The notes beneath the pieces were generated by a model. The model was not told the origin of the DNA, did not search any database, and saw nothing but the letters and a program-made list of their open reading frames with translations. 64,000 bases of DNA. Source: an uncultured Eggerthella sp. Its GTDB lineage: Bacteria; Actinomycetota; Coriobacteriia; Coriobacteriales; Eggerthellaceae. Positions 18,367 to 27,145 of the stretch are shown piece after piece (position 1 is the stretch's first letter; each line of letters begins with the position of its first letter). The stretch is from the NCBI GenBank assembly GCA_900542065.1, contig UQLU01000001.1, forward strand, positions 1 through 64,000. Reading direction: 5' to 3'. Both the position numbers and the translations under genes were made by a program.

Positions 18367-18834
18367 ATGGCAGCAAAAGAAGAAAAGACTATTGCAAAAA
18401 ATCGTCGCGCATTTCACGACTACGAGATTATTGATACCTACGAGGCTGGCATTGTGCTTACGGGTACCGAGGTGTGTTCTCTGCGCGAAAACAATTGCCA
18501 ATTAACGGATTGCTTTGCGCTTATTCGTAAAGGGGAGGTATGGCTCAATAACCTTCATATCTCTCCCTATAGTCATGGGAATTTGAACAATCCCGATCCT
18601 GATCGCAAGCGAAAGCTTCTTCTTCATCGAAAAGAGATTCGCGATCTTGAGCGCAAAACACAAGAAAAGGGAATGGCTTTAGTGCCAATTAAGATTTATT
18701 TTGATCGCAATTCCCGTGTGAAGTTAGAACTCGCAGTTGCTCGTGGTAAAAAGTTGTATGACAAACGCGCAGCAATGGCAGAGCGTGATTCCAAGCGTGA
18801 AATTGAGCGCGCAATAAAGCAGCGTTATCGATAG
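18367..18834 (+). CDS. smpB: SsrA-binding protein SmpB
   Basis: Binds tmRNA and brings it to stalled ribosomes. The start is ATG 18367 (MAAKEEKTIAKNRRAFHDYEI), four bases after the preceding stop; an in-frame ATG at 18322 inside the upstream gene gives an unneeded extension. The 155-residue protein shows GIVLTGTEVCSLRENN, the core beta barrel and a basic C-terminal tail (KREIERAIKQRYR) that reads the empty mRNA channel. Its RNA partner ssrA is at 46516-46886. Confidence 0.97.
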   Translation: MAAKEEKTIAKNRRAFHDYEIIDTYEAGIVLTGTEVCSLRENNCQLTDCFALIRKGEVWLNNLHISPYSHGNLNNPDPDRKRKLLLHRKEIRDLERKTQEKGMALVPIKIYFDRNSRVKLELAVARGKKLYDKRAAMAERDSKREIERAIKQRYR

Positions 18835-18846
18835 GTAGGAAAGGTT

Positions 18847-19314
18847 ATGAACGAAGACGTTTATAAGATGATTGATACCCTCCATGCTCGTCTCGATGAC
18901 GTTCGTGGTGCCGTTGAGTCTTTGAATTGCGAAGCCGTTGGCTATGCTGAAAAGCTCGACAAAATTGACGATAAGCTGTATTTGCTTCAGTGTGAAATCG
19001 AAAAGCTCAATGCTTCTTCTGAACAAGAGGAGCAAACATCAGACGAGCAAGCGCCTGAAGCAAGTAACACTCAGACAGAGAGCGATCAGCCAGAAGAGGC
19101 TGGCCAGGCAAAAAAGGAAAGCGCTGACCCCGAAGAACAATCAGAAGGGGATTCTAAGAAGAAAGAAATCTTTTCTGATGACATGAAAGAAAACTTAGCT
19201 GATGCTGGTCGTGCTATTGGCAATATCTATCGTGATGGCAAAGAGGTTATTACCGAGCTGTCAGGCACCATGGGGGATTTGAAGGATATCTTCTCGTTTG
19301 GAAAGAAGCGATAG
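18847..19314 (+). CDS. hypothetical acidic protein downstream of smpB
   Basis: A 155-residue protein with no family I recognise. The N-terminal 55 residues look like a heptad coiled coil (MIDTLHARLDDVRG, KIDDKLYLLQCEIEKL). Residues about 57-105 are a Glu/Ser/Gln-rich disordered linker. The last 50 residues form a likely amphipathic helix ending in basic FGKKR. A start at ATG 18847 with AGGAAAGG upstream and 12 bases from smpB suggests co-expression. It could be a membrane-surface or division-associated scaffold, but nothing decides this. Confidence 0.75.
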   Translation: MNEDVYKMIDTLHARLDDVRGAVESLNCEAVGYAEKLDKIDDKLYLLQCEIEKLNASSEQEEQTSDEQAPEASNTQTESDQPEEAGQAKKESADPEEQSEGDSKKKEIFSDDMKENLADAGRAIGNIYRDGKEVITELSGTMGDLKDIFSFGKKR

Positions 19315-19395
19315 CACAAAAAGACGAAACGTCTAATGTGTGCATTACGCCTTATATAAAGGTTCGAAGCGAACTCAGAACACTAACTTTCATAT

Positions 19396-19413
19396 TGCGC
19401 CCGACAGGGCGCA
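19396..19413 (+). terminator. Rho-independent terminator of the ftsEX-smpB operon
   Basis: TGCGCCC (19396-19402) pairs with GGGCGCA (19407-19413), tetraloop, followed by TTTTATTT. Confidence 0.8.
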
Positions 19414-19448
19414 TTTTATTTAAGCATGATGCAGCGAAGCGCATGAAA

Positions 19449-19469
19449 AAACCCTCGGAACGAGGGTTT
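19449..19469. terminator. bidirectional terminator
   Basis: AAACCCTCG (19449-19457) pairs with CGAGGGTTT (19461-19469) around GAA, with A-runs before and T-runs after, so it works on both strands. Confidence 0.75.
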
Positions 19470-19566
19470 TTGAACAGCGAAAGCGGTGAGTTGAGACCTT
19501 TATATAAGGCGAATGAAACAATAATGAGCTATTCGTATCCTATTCAACGCTTAATACTGCAACCAC

Positions 19567-19589
19567 AAAAAGCCACCCGATGGGTGGCT
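19567..19589 (-). terminator. terminator of rpmB
   Basis: AAGCCACCC (19569-19577) pairs with GGGTGGCTT (19581-19589). Read on the minus strand the stem is followed by a T-run (complement of 19566-19570), about 60 bases after the rpmB stop. Confidence 0.75.
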
Positions 19590-19649
19590 TAACTTTGCGA
19601 TATGAATAGAGCAGGAGAGGTTTTCTCTGCCCAGATAGAGGCACACGAG

Positions 19650-19838
19650 TTATGCGCGCTCTACCTTTCCAGCCTTCATGCACTTGGTGCAAACGTTAGC
19701 ACGCTTTACCTTGCCGTTTACCTTGATGGTAACCTTCTGGATGTTAGGACGGAAAGTGCGGTTGCTTACACGATGAGAGTGGCTGATGCTACGACCAGCG
19801 CTTGGTGCCTTACCGCAGATCTCGCAAACTTTGGACAT
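19650..19838 (-). CDS. rpmB: 50S ribosomal protein L28
   Basis: A 62-residue ribosomal protein of the large subunit. It keeps both Cys pairs (CEIC near the N-terminus and CTKC near the C-terminus), so it is the zinc-binding (C+) form. Conserved SHRVSNRTFRPN is visible. It is divergent from gls24-like and fakA-like genes, a widespread order (rpmB, yloU, yloV). It has its own promoter and terminator. Confidence 0.96.
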   Translation of the reverse strand: MSKVCEICGKAPSAGRSISHSHRVSNRTFRPNIQKVTIKVNGKVKRANVCTKCMKAGKVERA

Positions 19839-19905
19839 TCTTAATCAACTCCATTTACTCTGATATTGGGCACGGTTAGTTACCGTTGATTTCAAAAGCC
19901 TGACT

Positions 19906-19934
19906 ACTATATCACACACCGAATGATCGTCCAA
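19906..19934 (-). promoter_or_regulatory. rpmB promoter
   Basis: On the minus strand TTGGAC (19934-19929) and TATAGT (19911-19906) are separated by exactly 17 bases, with TGA before the -10 giving an extended element. It lies about 70 bases before rpmB. Confidence 0.6.
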
Positions 19935-20134
19935 GCTATTTCTTTGTGAGTTTTTCTTGAAAGTTGTGTAATAAACGAAGAAATACAGAAAAATAGTTAG
20001 CCAATCGAAGCAATTTTGTATCTTCGGTGCGTAGTATTCACTCTGGCAAACCGATGTGTGCTGCAATCCGTTATACTAAGAACTTGGTCATTAGTCATTT
20101 GATGCTTTTGCGGCATCTATGAAAGGACAGTTAT

Positions 20135-20479
20135 ATGAGCAATGAAATTGCGGGCGATCTTGTCGTTTCTGAAGAAGTAATAGCTGATGTGGCAGGGCAC
20201 GCTGCTACGCAGTGTTACGGCGTAGTCGGTATGGCTGCTCCTAATGCAGTTGATGGACTGGTAAAAATCCTTCCCAAGTCCCGTTTGCGTCGCGGCATTG
20301 TCGTATCAACTGATGAAGAAGGTACTCTTGTAAGCCTGTATGTCATTTTGGAACATGGCGTTAACATCAGTACGGTTTCTGAGAACTTAGTTGATCAGGT
20401 TACCTTTGCTTTGAGGGAATTTGTTCGCACTCCATTAAAGGGTGTTGAAGTTCACGTTCAGGGGATTAAGGTTCGCTAG
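20135..20479 (+). CDS. Asp23/Gls24 family envelope stress protein (YloU-like)
   Basis: A 114-residue member of the DUF322/Asp23 family (IAGDLVVSEEVIADVAGHAA, YGVVGMA, VSLYVILEHGVNI). In Staphylococcus the relative Asp23 sits at the membrane; YloU next to YloV is the usual setting and may support fatty acid kinase or envelope homeostasis. ATG 20135 follows GAAAGGAC. TTATACT at 20071-20077 is a possible -10 box. It precedes the DAK2-domain gene by 111 bases. Confidence 0.93.
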   Translation: MSNEIAGDLVVSEEVIADVAGHAATQCYGVVGMAAPNAVDGLVKILPKSRLRRGIVVSTDEEGTLVSLYVILEHGVNISTVSENLVDQVTFALREFVRTPLKGVEVHVQGIKVR

Positions 20480-20504
20480 TTTTTATAAAAGCGAATGAAA
20501 CTCT

Positions 20505-20560
20505 TTGCCAAACACGAAAGCGCGTTTCTATGTTCGTGTTTATGAATACGCGCGTGGCAA
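20505..20560 (+). promoter_or_regulatory. structured leader before the DAK2/FakA-like gene
   Basis: TTGCCA (20505-20510) with TGGCAA (20555-20560), and AACACGAA (20511-20518) with TTCGTGTT (20533-20540), form nested stems 30 bases before the start codon. There is no T-run, so it is not a standard terminator. Confidence 0.35.
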
Positions 20561-20590
20561 TCAGGTCTATAGAGGAGCTAGTAAAAACAA

Positions 20591-22219
20591 ATGAGCAACT
20601 ACACGTCTAACGATATCGTTAATGCTATCGCTTCAGCAGCGAAAGCGTTAGCTGCTCGCAAGGAAGAGATTAACCGACTAAACGTATTTCCCGTGCCTGA
20701 TGGCGATACGGGTACCAATATGTCTCTTACTCTTGCTATGGTCGTAGAAAACCTGGCAAAGCTACCTATTGGCGCATCTGACGAAGAACGTCGTCGCGCT
20801 ATTACCTCTGGTGCTTTGATGGGCGCTCGTGGTAATTCTGGTGTAATTACCTCTCAGATTATGCGTGGTCTTTGCGAAGGTATTGCTGATCATGAAACGT
20901 TTGATCTTGTAGCGGTTGATGATGCGTTTGATCGCGCAGTAGAAGTTGCCTTTAATGCGGTTCGTAAGCCTGTTGAAGGCACTATTTTGACCGTTTTGCG
21001 CGACACGGCGGCAGCAGCACGCAAAGCTCGCAAAAAGAAGATGGACTTAGAAGAGGGCCTTCGTTTTATCGTAGGTGAGTCCTATGCTTCTGTTCAGCGC
21101 ACTCCCGATTTGCTTCCTGTTTTGAAGGAAAACGGCGTAGTTGACGCAGGCGGTTTTGGTCTGGCTATTTTCTTTGATTCTTTTGTATCTGCACTTACCG
21201 GTCGTACCGATTCTATGGGAGATGAACTTGCCTTTGCTCGTACGGCAGCTCCTAAGGTTGAAATCGAACAGATTAACGACTGGGAAGGCTCTGCTTATAT
21301 GTACTGCAATGAATTCCTGGTTGATTCTGACACGCTTGATCCAGAAGAGGCGCTTGACTTCTTGCAGACCATGGGTGACTGCGAGTTGTGCGTAGGTACC
21401 AATCCTAAGTTCAAGGTACATGTTCACTCCAATACTCCCGATAAGGTATTGGCTTACTTCTTGGAGCGTGGGCAAATCTCTGAGGTATTCATCCACAACA
21501 TGAAGCTCCAAAGTGAAGAGCGTACCGCTAAGTTAGAGCAAGAACAGGTAGAAGAGGCTAAACCAATTGGTTTTGTTGCGGTAGCAGCAGGTACAGGTAA
21601 TGCTGCTATTTTGAAGAGCCTCGGTGTTGACTATGTGGTATCTGGTGGTCAGACCATGAATCCTTCTACCAAGGAATTGCTTGATGCAGTAAATTCCGTT
21701 AACGCAGATGCTGTTATCATCTTGCCTAACAACAGCAACATTATTATGGCTTCTCAATCTTGTGTTGAGGTTTCCGAAAAGCCTTGTGCTGTCGTTCCTA
21801 CCAAGAGTGTTCCTGAGGCATTCTCTGCCATGTTTGCATTCGACGAGGGTGCTTCTTTGGAGGAAAACGTTGAGGCAATGACGGAAGCTCGTGAGGAAGT
21901 TAAAACGGGTGAAATTACTCACGCTATTAAGGATTCCAAGGATGTTCATGGCAATCCTATTCACGACGGTGATGTTATCGGCATTGCAGCAGGAGAGCTT
22001 GAAGTAGTTTCCGACTCTATTGAAGATGCTACATTGCGCGTTTTGGAGGTTTTGGAAGCTGAAGATGCTGACACCTTAACCATTCTTGCTGGTGAAGATT
22101 ATTCTGATGAAGCCTTTGAGGCTTTGATTTCCCAGATTGAGGATGCTTATGAGGATCTTGAAATTGACTCCCATCGTGGTGAACAGCCTCTGTATCCTAT
22201 TATTCTTTCGGTGGAATAA
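20591..22219 (+). CDS. fakA: DAK2-domain fatty acid kinase-like protein (FakA/YloV)
   Basis: A 542-residue protein with an N-terminal DhaL/DAK2 kinase domain (NVFPVPDGDTGTNMSLTL, GARGNSGVITSQI, EGTILTVLRDTA), a middle domain with a conserved Cys/His cluster (DCELCVGTNPKFKVHVHS) and a C-terminal phosphatase-like domain. In Staphylococcus aureus FakA phosphorylates fatty acids presented by a DegV-type FakB; no degV gene is in this window. The start ATG 20591 follows GAGGAGC. The neighbours (YloU-like upstream, recG downstream) match the common yloU-yloV-recG order. Confidence 0.92.
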   Translation: MSNYTSNDIVNAIASAAKALAARKEEINRLNVFPVPDGDTGTNMSLTLAMVVENLAKLPIGASDEERRRAITSGALMGARGNSGVITSQIMRGLCEGIADHETFDLVAVDDAFDRAVEVAFNAVRKPVEGTILTVLRDTAAAARKARKKKMDLEEGLRFIVGESYASVQRTPDLLPVLKENGVVDAGGFGLAIFFDSFVSALTGRTDSMGDELAFARTAAPKVEIEQINDWEGSAYMYCNEFLVDSDTLDPEEALDFLQTMGDCELCVGTNPKFKVHVHSNTPDKVLAYFLERGQISEVFIHNMKLQSEERTAKLEQEQVEEAKPIGFVAVAAGTGNAAILKSLGVDYVVSGGQTMNPSTKELLDAVNSVNADAVIILPNNSNIIMASQSCVEVSEKPCAVVPTKSVPEAFSAMFAFDEGASLEENVEAMTEAREEVKTGEITHAIKDSKDVHGNPIHDGDVIGIAAGELEVVSDSIEDATLRVLEVLEAEDADTLTILAGEDYSDEAFEALISQIEDAYEDLEIDSHRGEQPLYPIILSVE

Positions 22220-22275
22220 GAAACGTACCTGCCGACAGGTATGGTTACTTGCTTGAATGAGGGGCGTTAATCCCT

Positions 22276-24522
22276 GTGGTGCTATCTAAGCAACAGCGAA
22301 ATAAGCATGATTTTTCGAAGGCGGATCAAGGAGTGTACCTTGACCGCCTTCATGCTACGTTGGCCCTCGAAAATCCCGTGACAAGCGTAAAGCAGGTTAG
22401 CGATACGCGTGCCCGTATTTTGTATCAGTCATTTGGCGTAAAAACGTTGCGAGATTTATTGGGATTGTACCCACATCGCTATATTGATATGTCTGCCTTA
22501 GCTTCTATTCAGCAGGCAGAAATCGGAAAACAATACACCATTGCAGCAACGGTGTATGACATCAAACAAAAACGCCCTCGTCCACGTTTGTCTTTGGTAG
22601 AAATTTCATTGGTAGATGAAAGTGGGCTTATGTTGGTTACCTGCTTTAATCAGCCTTGGTTGATGGAATCTCTTGGAAAAGGGCAACGTATTTCCGTGTC
22701 AGGTAAGGTGGAGTTTTCTTACGGTTTTAAACGTATGACCAATCCCCTTATCGTTGTGCACGAAGAAGGAGAGGCAATTGAAGGGGTAGTGCTACCCGTA
22801 CACCCTTCAGTAGCAAAAATTCCTCGAACCACCATGCGAAGGTTGATTACCAATGCGCTTGATTCCGTGCGAGGTCTCTACGATCCACTTCCTTTATATT
22901 TGCGGAGTCGTTACAAACTTTATTCACGTGCTCAGGCGCTGCGTGGTGTGCATAACCCTCATTCTCTTGCCGATGCTAACCAGGCTCGTCGTCGTTTGCG
23001 CTACGAAGAGCTCTTCTTTTTAGAATTAGAACTCATCGAACAGGAGCAAAAACGAATTGAGGGAGTTGTTCCTTTTGAACATGTAATTCAGGGTCCTTGT
23101 CAGGATGCGTTGCGTGCGGTGATGCCCTTTGCTTTGACCGAAGATCAAAAAGCGGCTATAGCTACTATTTCAAATACTATGGCGCAAGCATATCCGATGA
23201 ACCACCTTCTTTTAGGAGATGTTGGTACGGGTAAAACTATGGTTGCCGCATTTGCTTTGGCGGCGTGTGCCGATACGGGAACCCAGGCATTGATGATGGG
23301 ACCGACCGAAGTTTTGGTTCGTCAGTATGGCGCTTCCCTAGGTCCGTTATTTGATCAGATTGGAATAACGTGGGCAACGCTTACGGGTTCAACTTCAACA
23401 AAAGAGCGACAAGACATTCTTGATCAGTTACAGGCAGGTACCTTGCAGGTGCTTTTTGGTACTCATGCGCTTTTGGAAAACGAAGTAAAACCGAAACGGT
23501 GTTCGCTTATCTGCATAGACGAACAGCAACGCTTTGGTGTCGAACAGCGTCAAACCTTGGTTGAAAAAGCGCCTGGGGCAGATATTTTATCCATGACTGC
23601 TACACCTATTCCGCGCTCTCTTGCTCTCGCACTTTATGGGGGTCTGTCTTTGTCGTATTTGCGCAAAGCGCCCGCCAAACAAGGGGGAAGGCAAACAAAA
23701 GTATGCCATTTTTCCGAAGAGGGTATTGCCTATGATGCCTTGCGCGCTGCACTTGATAGGGGAGAGCAAGCCTATGTAATCTGCCCTCTTATTGGTCTTG
23801 ATTTACCCGAAAAAGAAAAAGGTGCATCATCTGCGGAATATTTAGAAGAAGATAGCCATTCCACTATTGAATATGCTGCAATTGAATGGGGTATCGAACA
23901 TGATGAAGTGGATGCTGCGCTGTCGGGGGACAGTATATCTGCTGCTACCATGCATGCCAAAGTTCTCCAAGAACAAGTTGTTCCGCAGGCTCGTGTAGGG
24001 CTTTTACATGGCAAGATGGGTTCAGCTGAAAAAGATGCCATGATGGAACAATTCAGGGCAGGACAAATAGATGTTTTGGTGTCTACTACTGTAGTTGAGG
24101 TTGGTGTTGATGTACCCAACGTCACGGTAATGATTATTGAAGATGCCGATAGATTCGGCTTAGCCCAGCTTCACCAGCTTCGAGGTCGTGTTGGCAGAGG
24201 CACTCTGCCTGGTTCGGTATTTCTGGTATCACGCTCTAAAGCTCCACAAGCACTTGAACGCTTGCGTGTAATGGAGCAGGTAGATGATGGATTCACCCTT
24301 TCCGAATACGACCTTTCTCTTCGCAGAGAGGGCGACATTTTCGGGAGTCGTCAACATGGTCGCTCTCGTCTGGCTTTGGTAAATGTTATGCGTGATAAAG
24401 CTATTATTGAGGCGGCCTACCATGATGCACGATCATGCTATTTTGGAAGCGACCTATCAACGGATGAAAGAAATCTCCTAAAACGTGAGCTGCAGGTACT
24501 GCAGAAAGCGAGGGAAAAGTGA
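22276..24522 (+). CDS. recG: ATP-dependent DNA helicase RecG
   Basis: Remodels stalled replication forks and branched DNA. The 748-residue protein has the N-terminal wedge/OB fold (about 70-170), helicase motif I GDVGTGKTMVAAFAL, and motif II written DEQQRFGVEQR, where most RecG proteins have DEQHRFG. TATPIPR (III), HGKMGSAEKDAMM, STTVVEVGVDVPN, QLRGRVGRG and the C-terminal TRG region (DIFGSRQHGRSRL) follow. A slightly long acidic insert lies at about residues 515-560 between VICPLIG and the HGKM motif. GTG 22276 is the start chosen after GAGGGG. It ends in TGA, overlapping the rsmD start. Confidence 0.95.
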   Translation: MVLSKQQRNKHDFSKADQGVYLDRLHATLALENPVTSVKQVSDTRARILYQSFGVKTLRDLLGLYPHRYIDMSALASIQQAEIGKQYTIAATVYDIKQKRPRPRLSLVEISLVDESGLMLVTCFNQPWLMESLGKGQRISVSGKVEFSYGFKRMTNPLIVVHEEGEAIEGVVLPVHPSVAKIPRTTMRRLITNALDSVRGLYDPLPLYLRSRYKLYSRAQALRGVHNPHSLADANQARRRLRYEELFFLELELIEQEQKRIEGVVPFEHVIQGPCQDALRAVMPFALTEDQKAAIATISNTMAQAYPMNHLLLGDVGTGKTMVAAFALAACADTGTQALMMGPTEVLVRQYGASLGPLFDQIGITWATLTGSTSTKERQDILDQLQAGTLQVLFGTHALLENEVKPKRCSLICIDEQQRFGVEQRQTLVEKAPGADILSMTATPIPRSLALALYGGLSLSYLRKAPAKQGGRQTKVCHFSEEGIAYDALRAALDRGEQAYVICPLIGLDLPEKEKGASSAEYLEEDSHSTIEYAAIEWGIEHDEVDAALSGDSISAATMHAKVLQEQVVPQARVGLLHGKMGSAEKDAMMEQFRAGQIDVLVSTTVVEVGVDVPNVTVMIIEDADRFGLAQLHQLRGRVGRGTLPGSVFLVSRSKAPQALERLRVMEQVDDGFTLSEYDLSLRREGDIFGSRQHGRSRLALVNVMRDKAIIEAAYHDARSCYFGSDLSTDERNLLKRELQVLQKAREK

Positions 24523-25091
24523 GAATAATTGCAGGCGAATTTCGCGGAAGGCCTTTAAAAACGCTCAAGGGTTCTCTTACGCGTCCTACAACTGATAGAG
24601 TACGGGAAGCACTCATGAGCTCGCTTTTTAGCGCGCGAGGATCGTTTGCGGGCGCAAAGGTGCTTGATGCGTTTGCTGGATCGGGCGCGTTAGGGCTTGA
24701 GTGTTTAAGCCGTGGAGCAGATTTTTGTTTGTTTTGCGAACAAGATCGCCAAGCGCGGCAGATAGTTGAGCAGAATTGTCGTGCGCTTAAGCTTCCTAAA
24801 GAGCGGTATCGATTGCGAAAAGGCGATACCTTTTCGCTGCCTCAAAGCAATCATATTGCCTTTGATCTGCTATTCTTCGATCCACCCTATGCTTATGATG
24901 CTGCTGATATTTCTGGGTTGATAGATGCGCTTGATAAAGCGGGATGTATAGCCGATGGCGCCTTGATCTGTTATGAGTATGCCAAAAATGATGCAACTTC
25001 GGTAAATCAGGCTTTTGATGCGTTAAAATACGACAAGGTTTCTGTAAAACACTACGGAGACACATCTCTTATTACCCTTAGGAAGGAATAA
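24519..25091 (+). CDS. rsmD: 16S rRNA (guanine966-N2)-methyltransferase RsmD
   Basis: A 190-residue S-adenosylmethionine-dependent methyltransferase. N-terminal IIAGEFRGRPLKTL is typical of RsmD, and VLDAFAGSGALGLECLSRGA (motif I) and the catalytic FFDPPY (motif IV) are visible. The GTG start at 24519 overlaps the recG stop by four bases (GTGA), so translation is likely coupled. coaD follows at 2 bases, the common rsmD-coaD pair. Confidence 0.95.
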   Translation: MRIIAGEFRGRPLKTLKGSLTRPTTDRVREALMSSLFSARGSFAGAKVLDAFAGSGALGLECLSRGADFCLFCEQDRQARQIVEQNCRALKLPKERYRLRKGDTFSLPQSNHIAFDLLFFDPPYAYDAADISGLIDALDKAGCIADGALICYEYAKNDATSVNQAFDALKYDKVSVKHYGDTSLITLRKE

Positions 25092-25093
25092 CA

Positions 25094-25594
25094 ATGAAGA
25101 GAGCGGTTGTTCCGGGAACATTTGATCCCATCACCGCAGGCCATGTAGACGTTATCAAGCGTGCTTCACAAATTTTTGATGACGTGGTCGTAGCAGTAGC
25201 TCAGTCAGTAAAGAAAAACCCTATGTTCGATCTTGAAACAAGGGTGAGCCTTGCAACTCAAGCAGTAGCAGATCTTCCCAATGTAAGCGTTATTAGCTTC
25301 GATGGTTTGCTTGTTGATTGTGTTCGTGAACTTGATGCACATGTAGTTGTTAAGGGCCTTCGTGCTATTACTGACTTCGAATACGAATTCCAAATGACTG
25401 CACTCAATTACGAACTGAGCCAGGATTTGGAGACGTTCTTTATTATGTCGCCTCCTAAGTTTATGTATCTTTCTTCATCTATTATTCGCGAAATGGCATC
25501 TATGGGTGGCAATATCAAAGGATTTGTTCCTCCCTGCGTTGAAGATGCATTGCGAAATTATTTTGCGGATGCGTATAAAAATTCCGGAAATTAA
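25094..25594 (+). CDS. coaD: phosphopantetheine adenylyltransferase
   Basis: Adenylates 4'-phosphopantetheine, the fourth step of coenzyme A synthesis. The 166-residue protein has the nucleotidyltransferase motif GTFDPITAGHVD at the N-terminus, VVKGLRAITDFEYEFQM and the ISSS-like YLSSSIIREMA that binds ATP phosphates. ATG 25094 follows AGGAA. Confidence 0.96.
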   Translation: MKRAVVPGTFDPITAGHVDVIKRASQIFDDVVVAVAQSVKKNPMFDLETRVSLATQAVADLPNVSVISFDGLLVDCVRELDAHVVVKGLRAITDFEYEFQMTALNYELSQDLETFFIMSPPKFMYLSSSIIREMASMGGNIKGFVPPCVEDALRNYFADAYKNSGN

Positions 25595-25753
25595 GAAAAC
25601 TTTTCTTCAACATATTTTCAAATTTATTTAAAGATAAGGGTCTATTTCTGCGTACACGTGCGGTTTCTGATAGACTCTAGGGTTGAATACAAAGAATTTT
25701 GCGATAACATGGCTTATCGTGCTTATTTCCCGAAAAGCTCGGAAAGGTAGTTT

Positions 25754-26227
25754 ATGGACGAAACAGGAGTATTGAATCTGATTGATGAGCTTACTATGCT
25801 CATTGAAGATTCTAAACCGGCTTTTGGTAAAAATAATCTAAGGCAGGTTGACGCACAGGCTGCTTTTGAAATTCTTGATGAAATTCGTGACACATTCCCA
25901 AGCGAATTTGCTCAAGCACGCCAGGTTATTCGTGAGCGTCAGGCATTGCTTGATGAAGCAGAAGCACAGGCAAGCCGCTTGATAGAAGATGCACGCAGCC
26001 AGGCTATTACTATTGCAAGCGAACAGGAAATTGTTCGTATTTCTCAGCAGCAGGCTGATGCAATTTTGGCAGAGGCTCGTGAACTTGAGCGTGAAACCCG
26101 TGCTGGTGCTGAAGATTATGCTGATGAAGTATTCAGCCATGTAGAGCAAAGTCTTGATACGGCACTTAATAGCGTACGTCGTTGTCGCGATCGTCTTAAC
26201 GCTAACTCTCTTAATTCGGGCCGCTAA
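25754..26227 (+). CDS. DivIVA/SepIVA-like coiled-coil protein
   Basis: A 157-residue, almost wholly helical protein with long Gln/Glu/Ala-rich heptads (about 55-140). Between coaD and the yceD-rpmF pair, mycobacteria carry SepIVA, an essential septum and polar-growth factor with DivIVA similarity; position and composition fit that family. It has no membrane helix. The start ATG 25754 follows GGAAAGG. Its stop shares one base with the next gene's start. Exact division role is inferred from context only. Confidence 0.8.
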   Translation: MDETGVLNLIDELTMLIEDSKPAFGKNNLRQVDAQAAFEILDEIRDTFPSEFAQARQVIRERQALLDEAEAQASRLIEDARSQAITIASEQEIVRISQQQADAILAEARELERETRAGAEDYADEVFSHVEQSLDTALNSVRRCRDRLNANSLNSGR

Positions 26228-26775
26228 TGGAAGCACCAATAATTACTATTCCTGATGAACTCTTCGCGCCAGCGGAGAGCTCATCATTTTCTGGAACGTT
26301 TTCTCTTCCTGAATTAACGTTAGGCGCAGATACCTATACGTTTGAGCATCCACTTTCCTGGAATGTAATCGTAAGCAACACAGGTGGTTCTTTGTTGGTT
26401 ACAGGAATGGTAGTAGGGGATGCAACCACAACCTGCGTTCGCTGCTTGGATCCTGCTGAATATCGCCTTGAAGGTGAAATTGAAGGGTATTTCACTATTC
26501 CTGGAACGGATGTTGAGCTTACCGAAGAAGAGCAAGAAGAGTGCGAACCGCTCGGCGAAGATCACACCATCGATCTCAGCGCTCTGTTAATTGCGGCTCT
26601 TTCGCTTGAATTACCGCAAACACCTTTGTGTGATGACGATTGTAAGGGTCTTTGTGCTGGTTGCGGCGCTAACTTAAATTACGAAGAATGCACGTGCGAA
26701 AAGACCGAAGAAGAAGACGATTTCCATAAAAATCCCTTCGCAGTTCTTAAGAACATTAAATTTGATGAGGAATAA
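26227..26775 (+). CDS. YceD/DUF177 family protein
   Basis: A 182-residue member of the DUF177 family that precedes rpmF in most bacteria and is linked to 23S rRNA or L32 accumulation. The core has TTCVRCLDPAEYRLEGEIEGYF, and the C-terminus carries a Cys-rich motif (CDDDCKGLCAGCG, then CTCE) that probably binds zinc. The ATG overlaps the previous stop by one base. Confidence 0.9.
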   Translation: MEAPIITIPDELFAPAESSSFSGTFSLPELTLGADTYTFEHPLSWNVIVSNTGGSLLVTGMVVGDATTTCVRCLDPAEYRLEGEIEGYFTIPGTDVELTEEEQEECEPLGEDHTIDLSALLIAALSLELPQTPLCDDDCKGLCAGCGANLNYEECTCEKTEEEDDFHKNPFAVLKNIKFDEE

Positions 26776-26784
26776 AAATTTCTC

Positions 26785-26813
26785 TTGCTATTTGCTTTTG
26801 ATCTAGCTACAAT
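26785..26813 (+). promoter_or_regulatory. promoter of rpmF
   Basis: TTGCTA (26785-26790) and TACAAT (26808-26813) lie 17 bases apart, 60 bases before the rpmF start. Confidence 0.6.
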
Positions 26814-26872
26814 GTTTTTTCGCGTGATTGCAACTATCAGGTGTAAGCCTGCATCATAGAAGGAGATTAATC

Positions 26873-27052
26873 ATGGCAGTGCCAAAGCGTAAAACTGGTC
26901 GTGCCCGTACTCATGCACGTCGAAGCGAAAATGATAAGATCGCTTCACCTTCTCGTTCCGTATGCCCTCAGTGCGGCGAAGTGAAGCTTCCTCATCGTGT
27001 ATGCCCTAATTGTGGCTTCTATCGCGATCGTGAGGTTATCCAGACCGCTTAG
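26873..27052 (+). CDS. rpmF: 50S ribosomal protein L32
   Basis: A 59-residue basic protein starting MAVPKRKTGRARTHARR, with a zinc ribbon of two Cys pairs (CPQC and CPNC). ATG 26873 follows AGAAGGAG; an in-frame upstream start at 26828 overlaps the promoter region and is not used. It sits between yceD and plsX as usual and has its own promoter and terminator. Confidence 0.96.
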   Translation: MAVPKRKTGRARTHARRSENDKIASPSRSVCPQCGEVKLPHRVCPNCGFYRDREVIQTA

Positions 27053-27076
27053 TGCATGCCAGTATTGGTGAATTGC

Positions 27077-27104
27077 ATCCCCCGGCGATGACCGGGGGAT
27101 TTTT
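27077..27104 (+). terminator. terminator after rpmF
   Basis: ATCCCCCGG (27077-27085) pairs with CCGGGGGAT (27092-27100), followed by TTTT. Confidence 0.75.
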
Positions 27105-27145
27105 ATATGTACGCTTTTTGCCCGTTTTCCCTTGAAGGAGAAACC

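Larger units (their letters stand above)
19315..19649. other. convergent intergenic region with three terminators
   Basis: The gene-free region between the smpB operon (+) and rpmB (-). Three hairpins are described separately; between them is unremarkable AT-rich sequence with no gene I would support. Confidence 0.6.
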
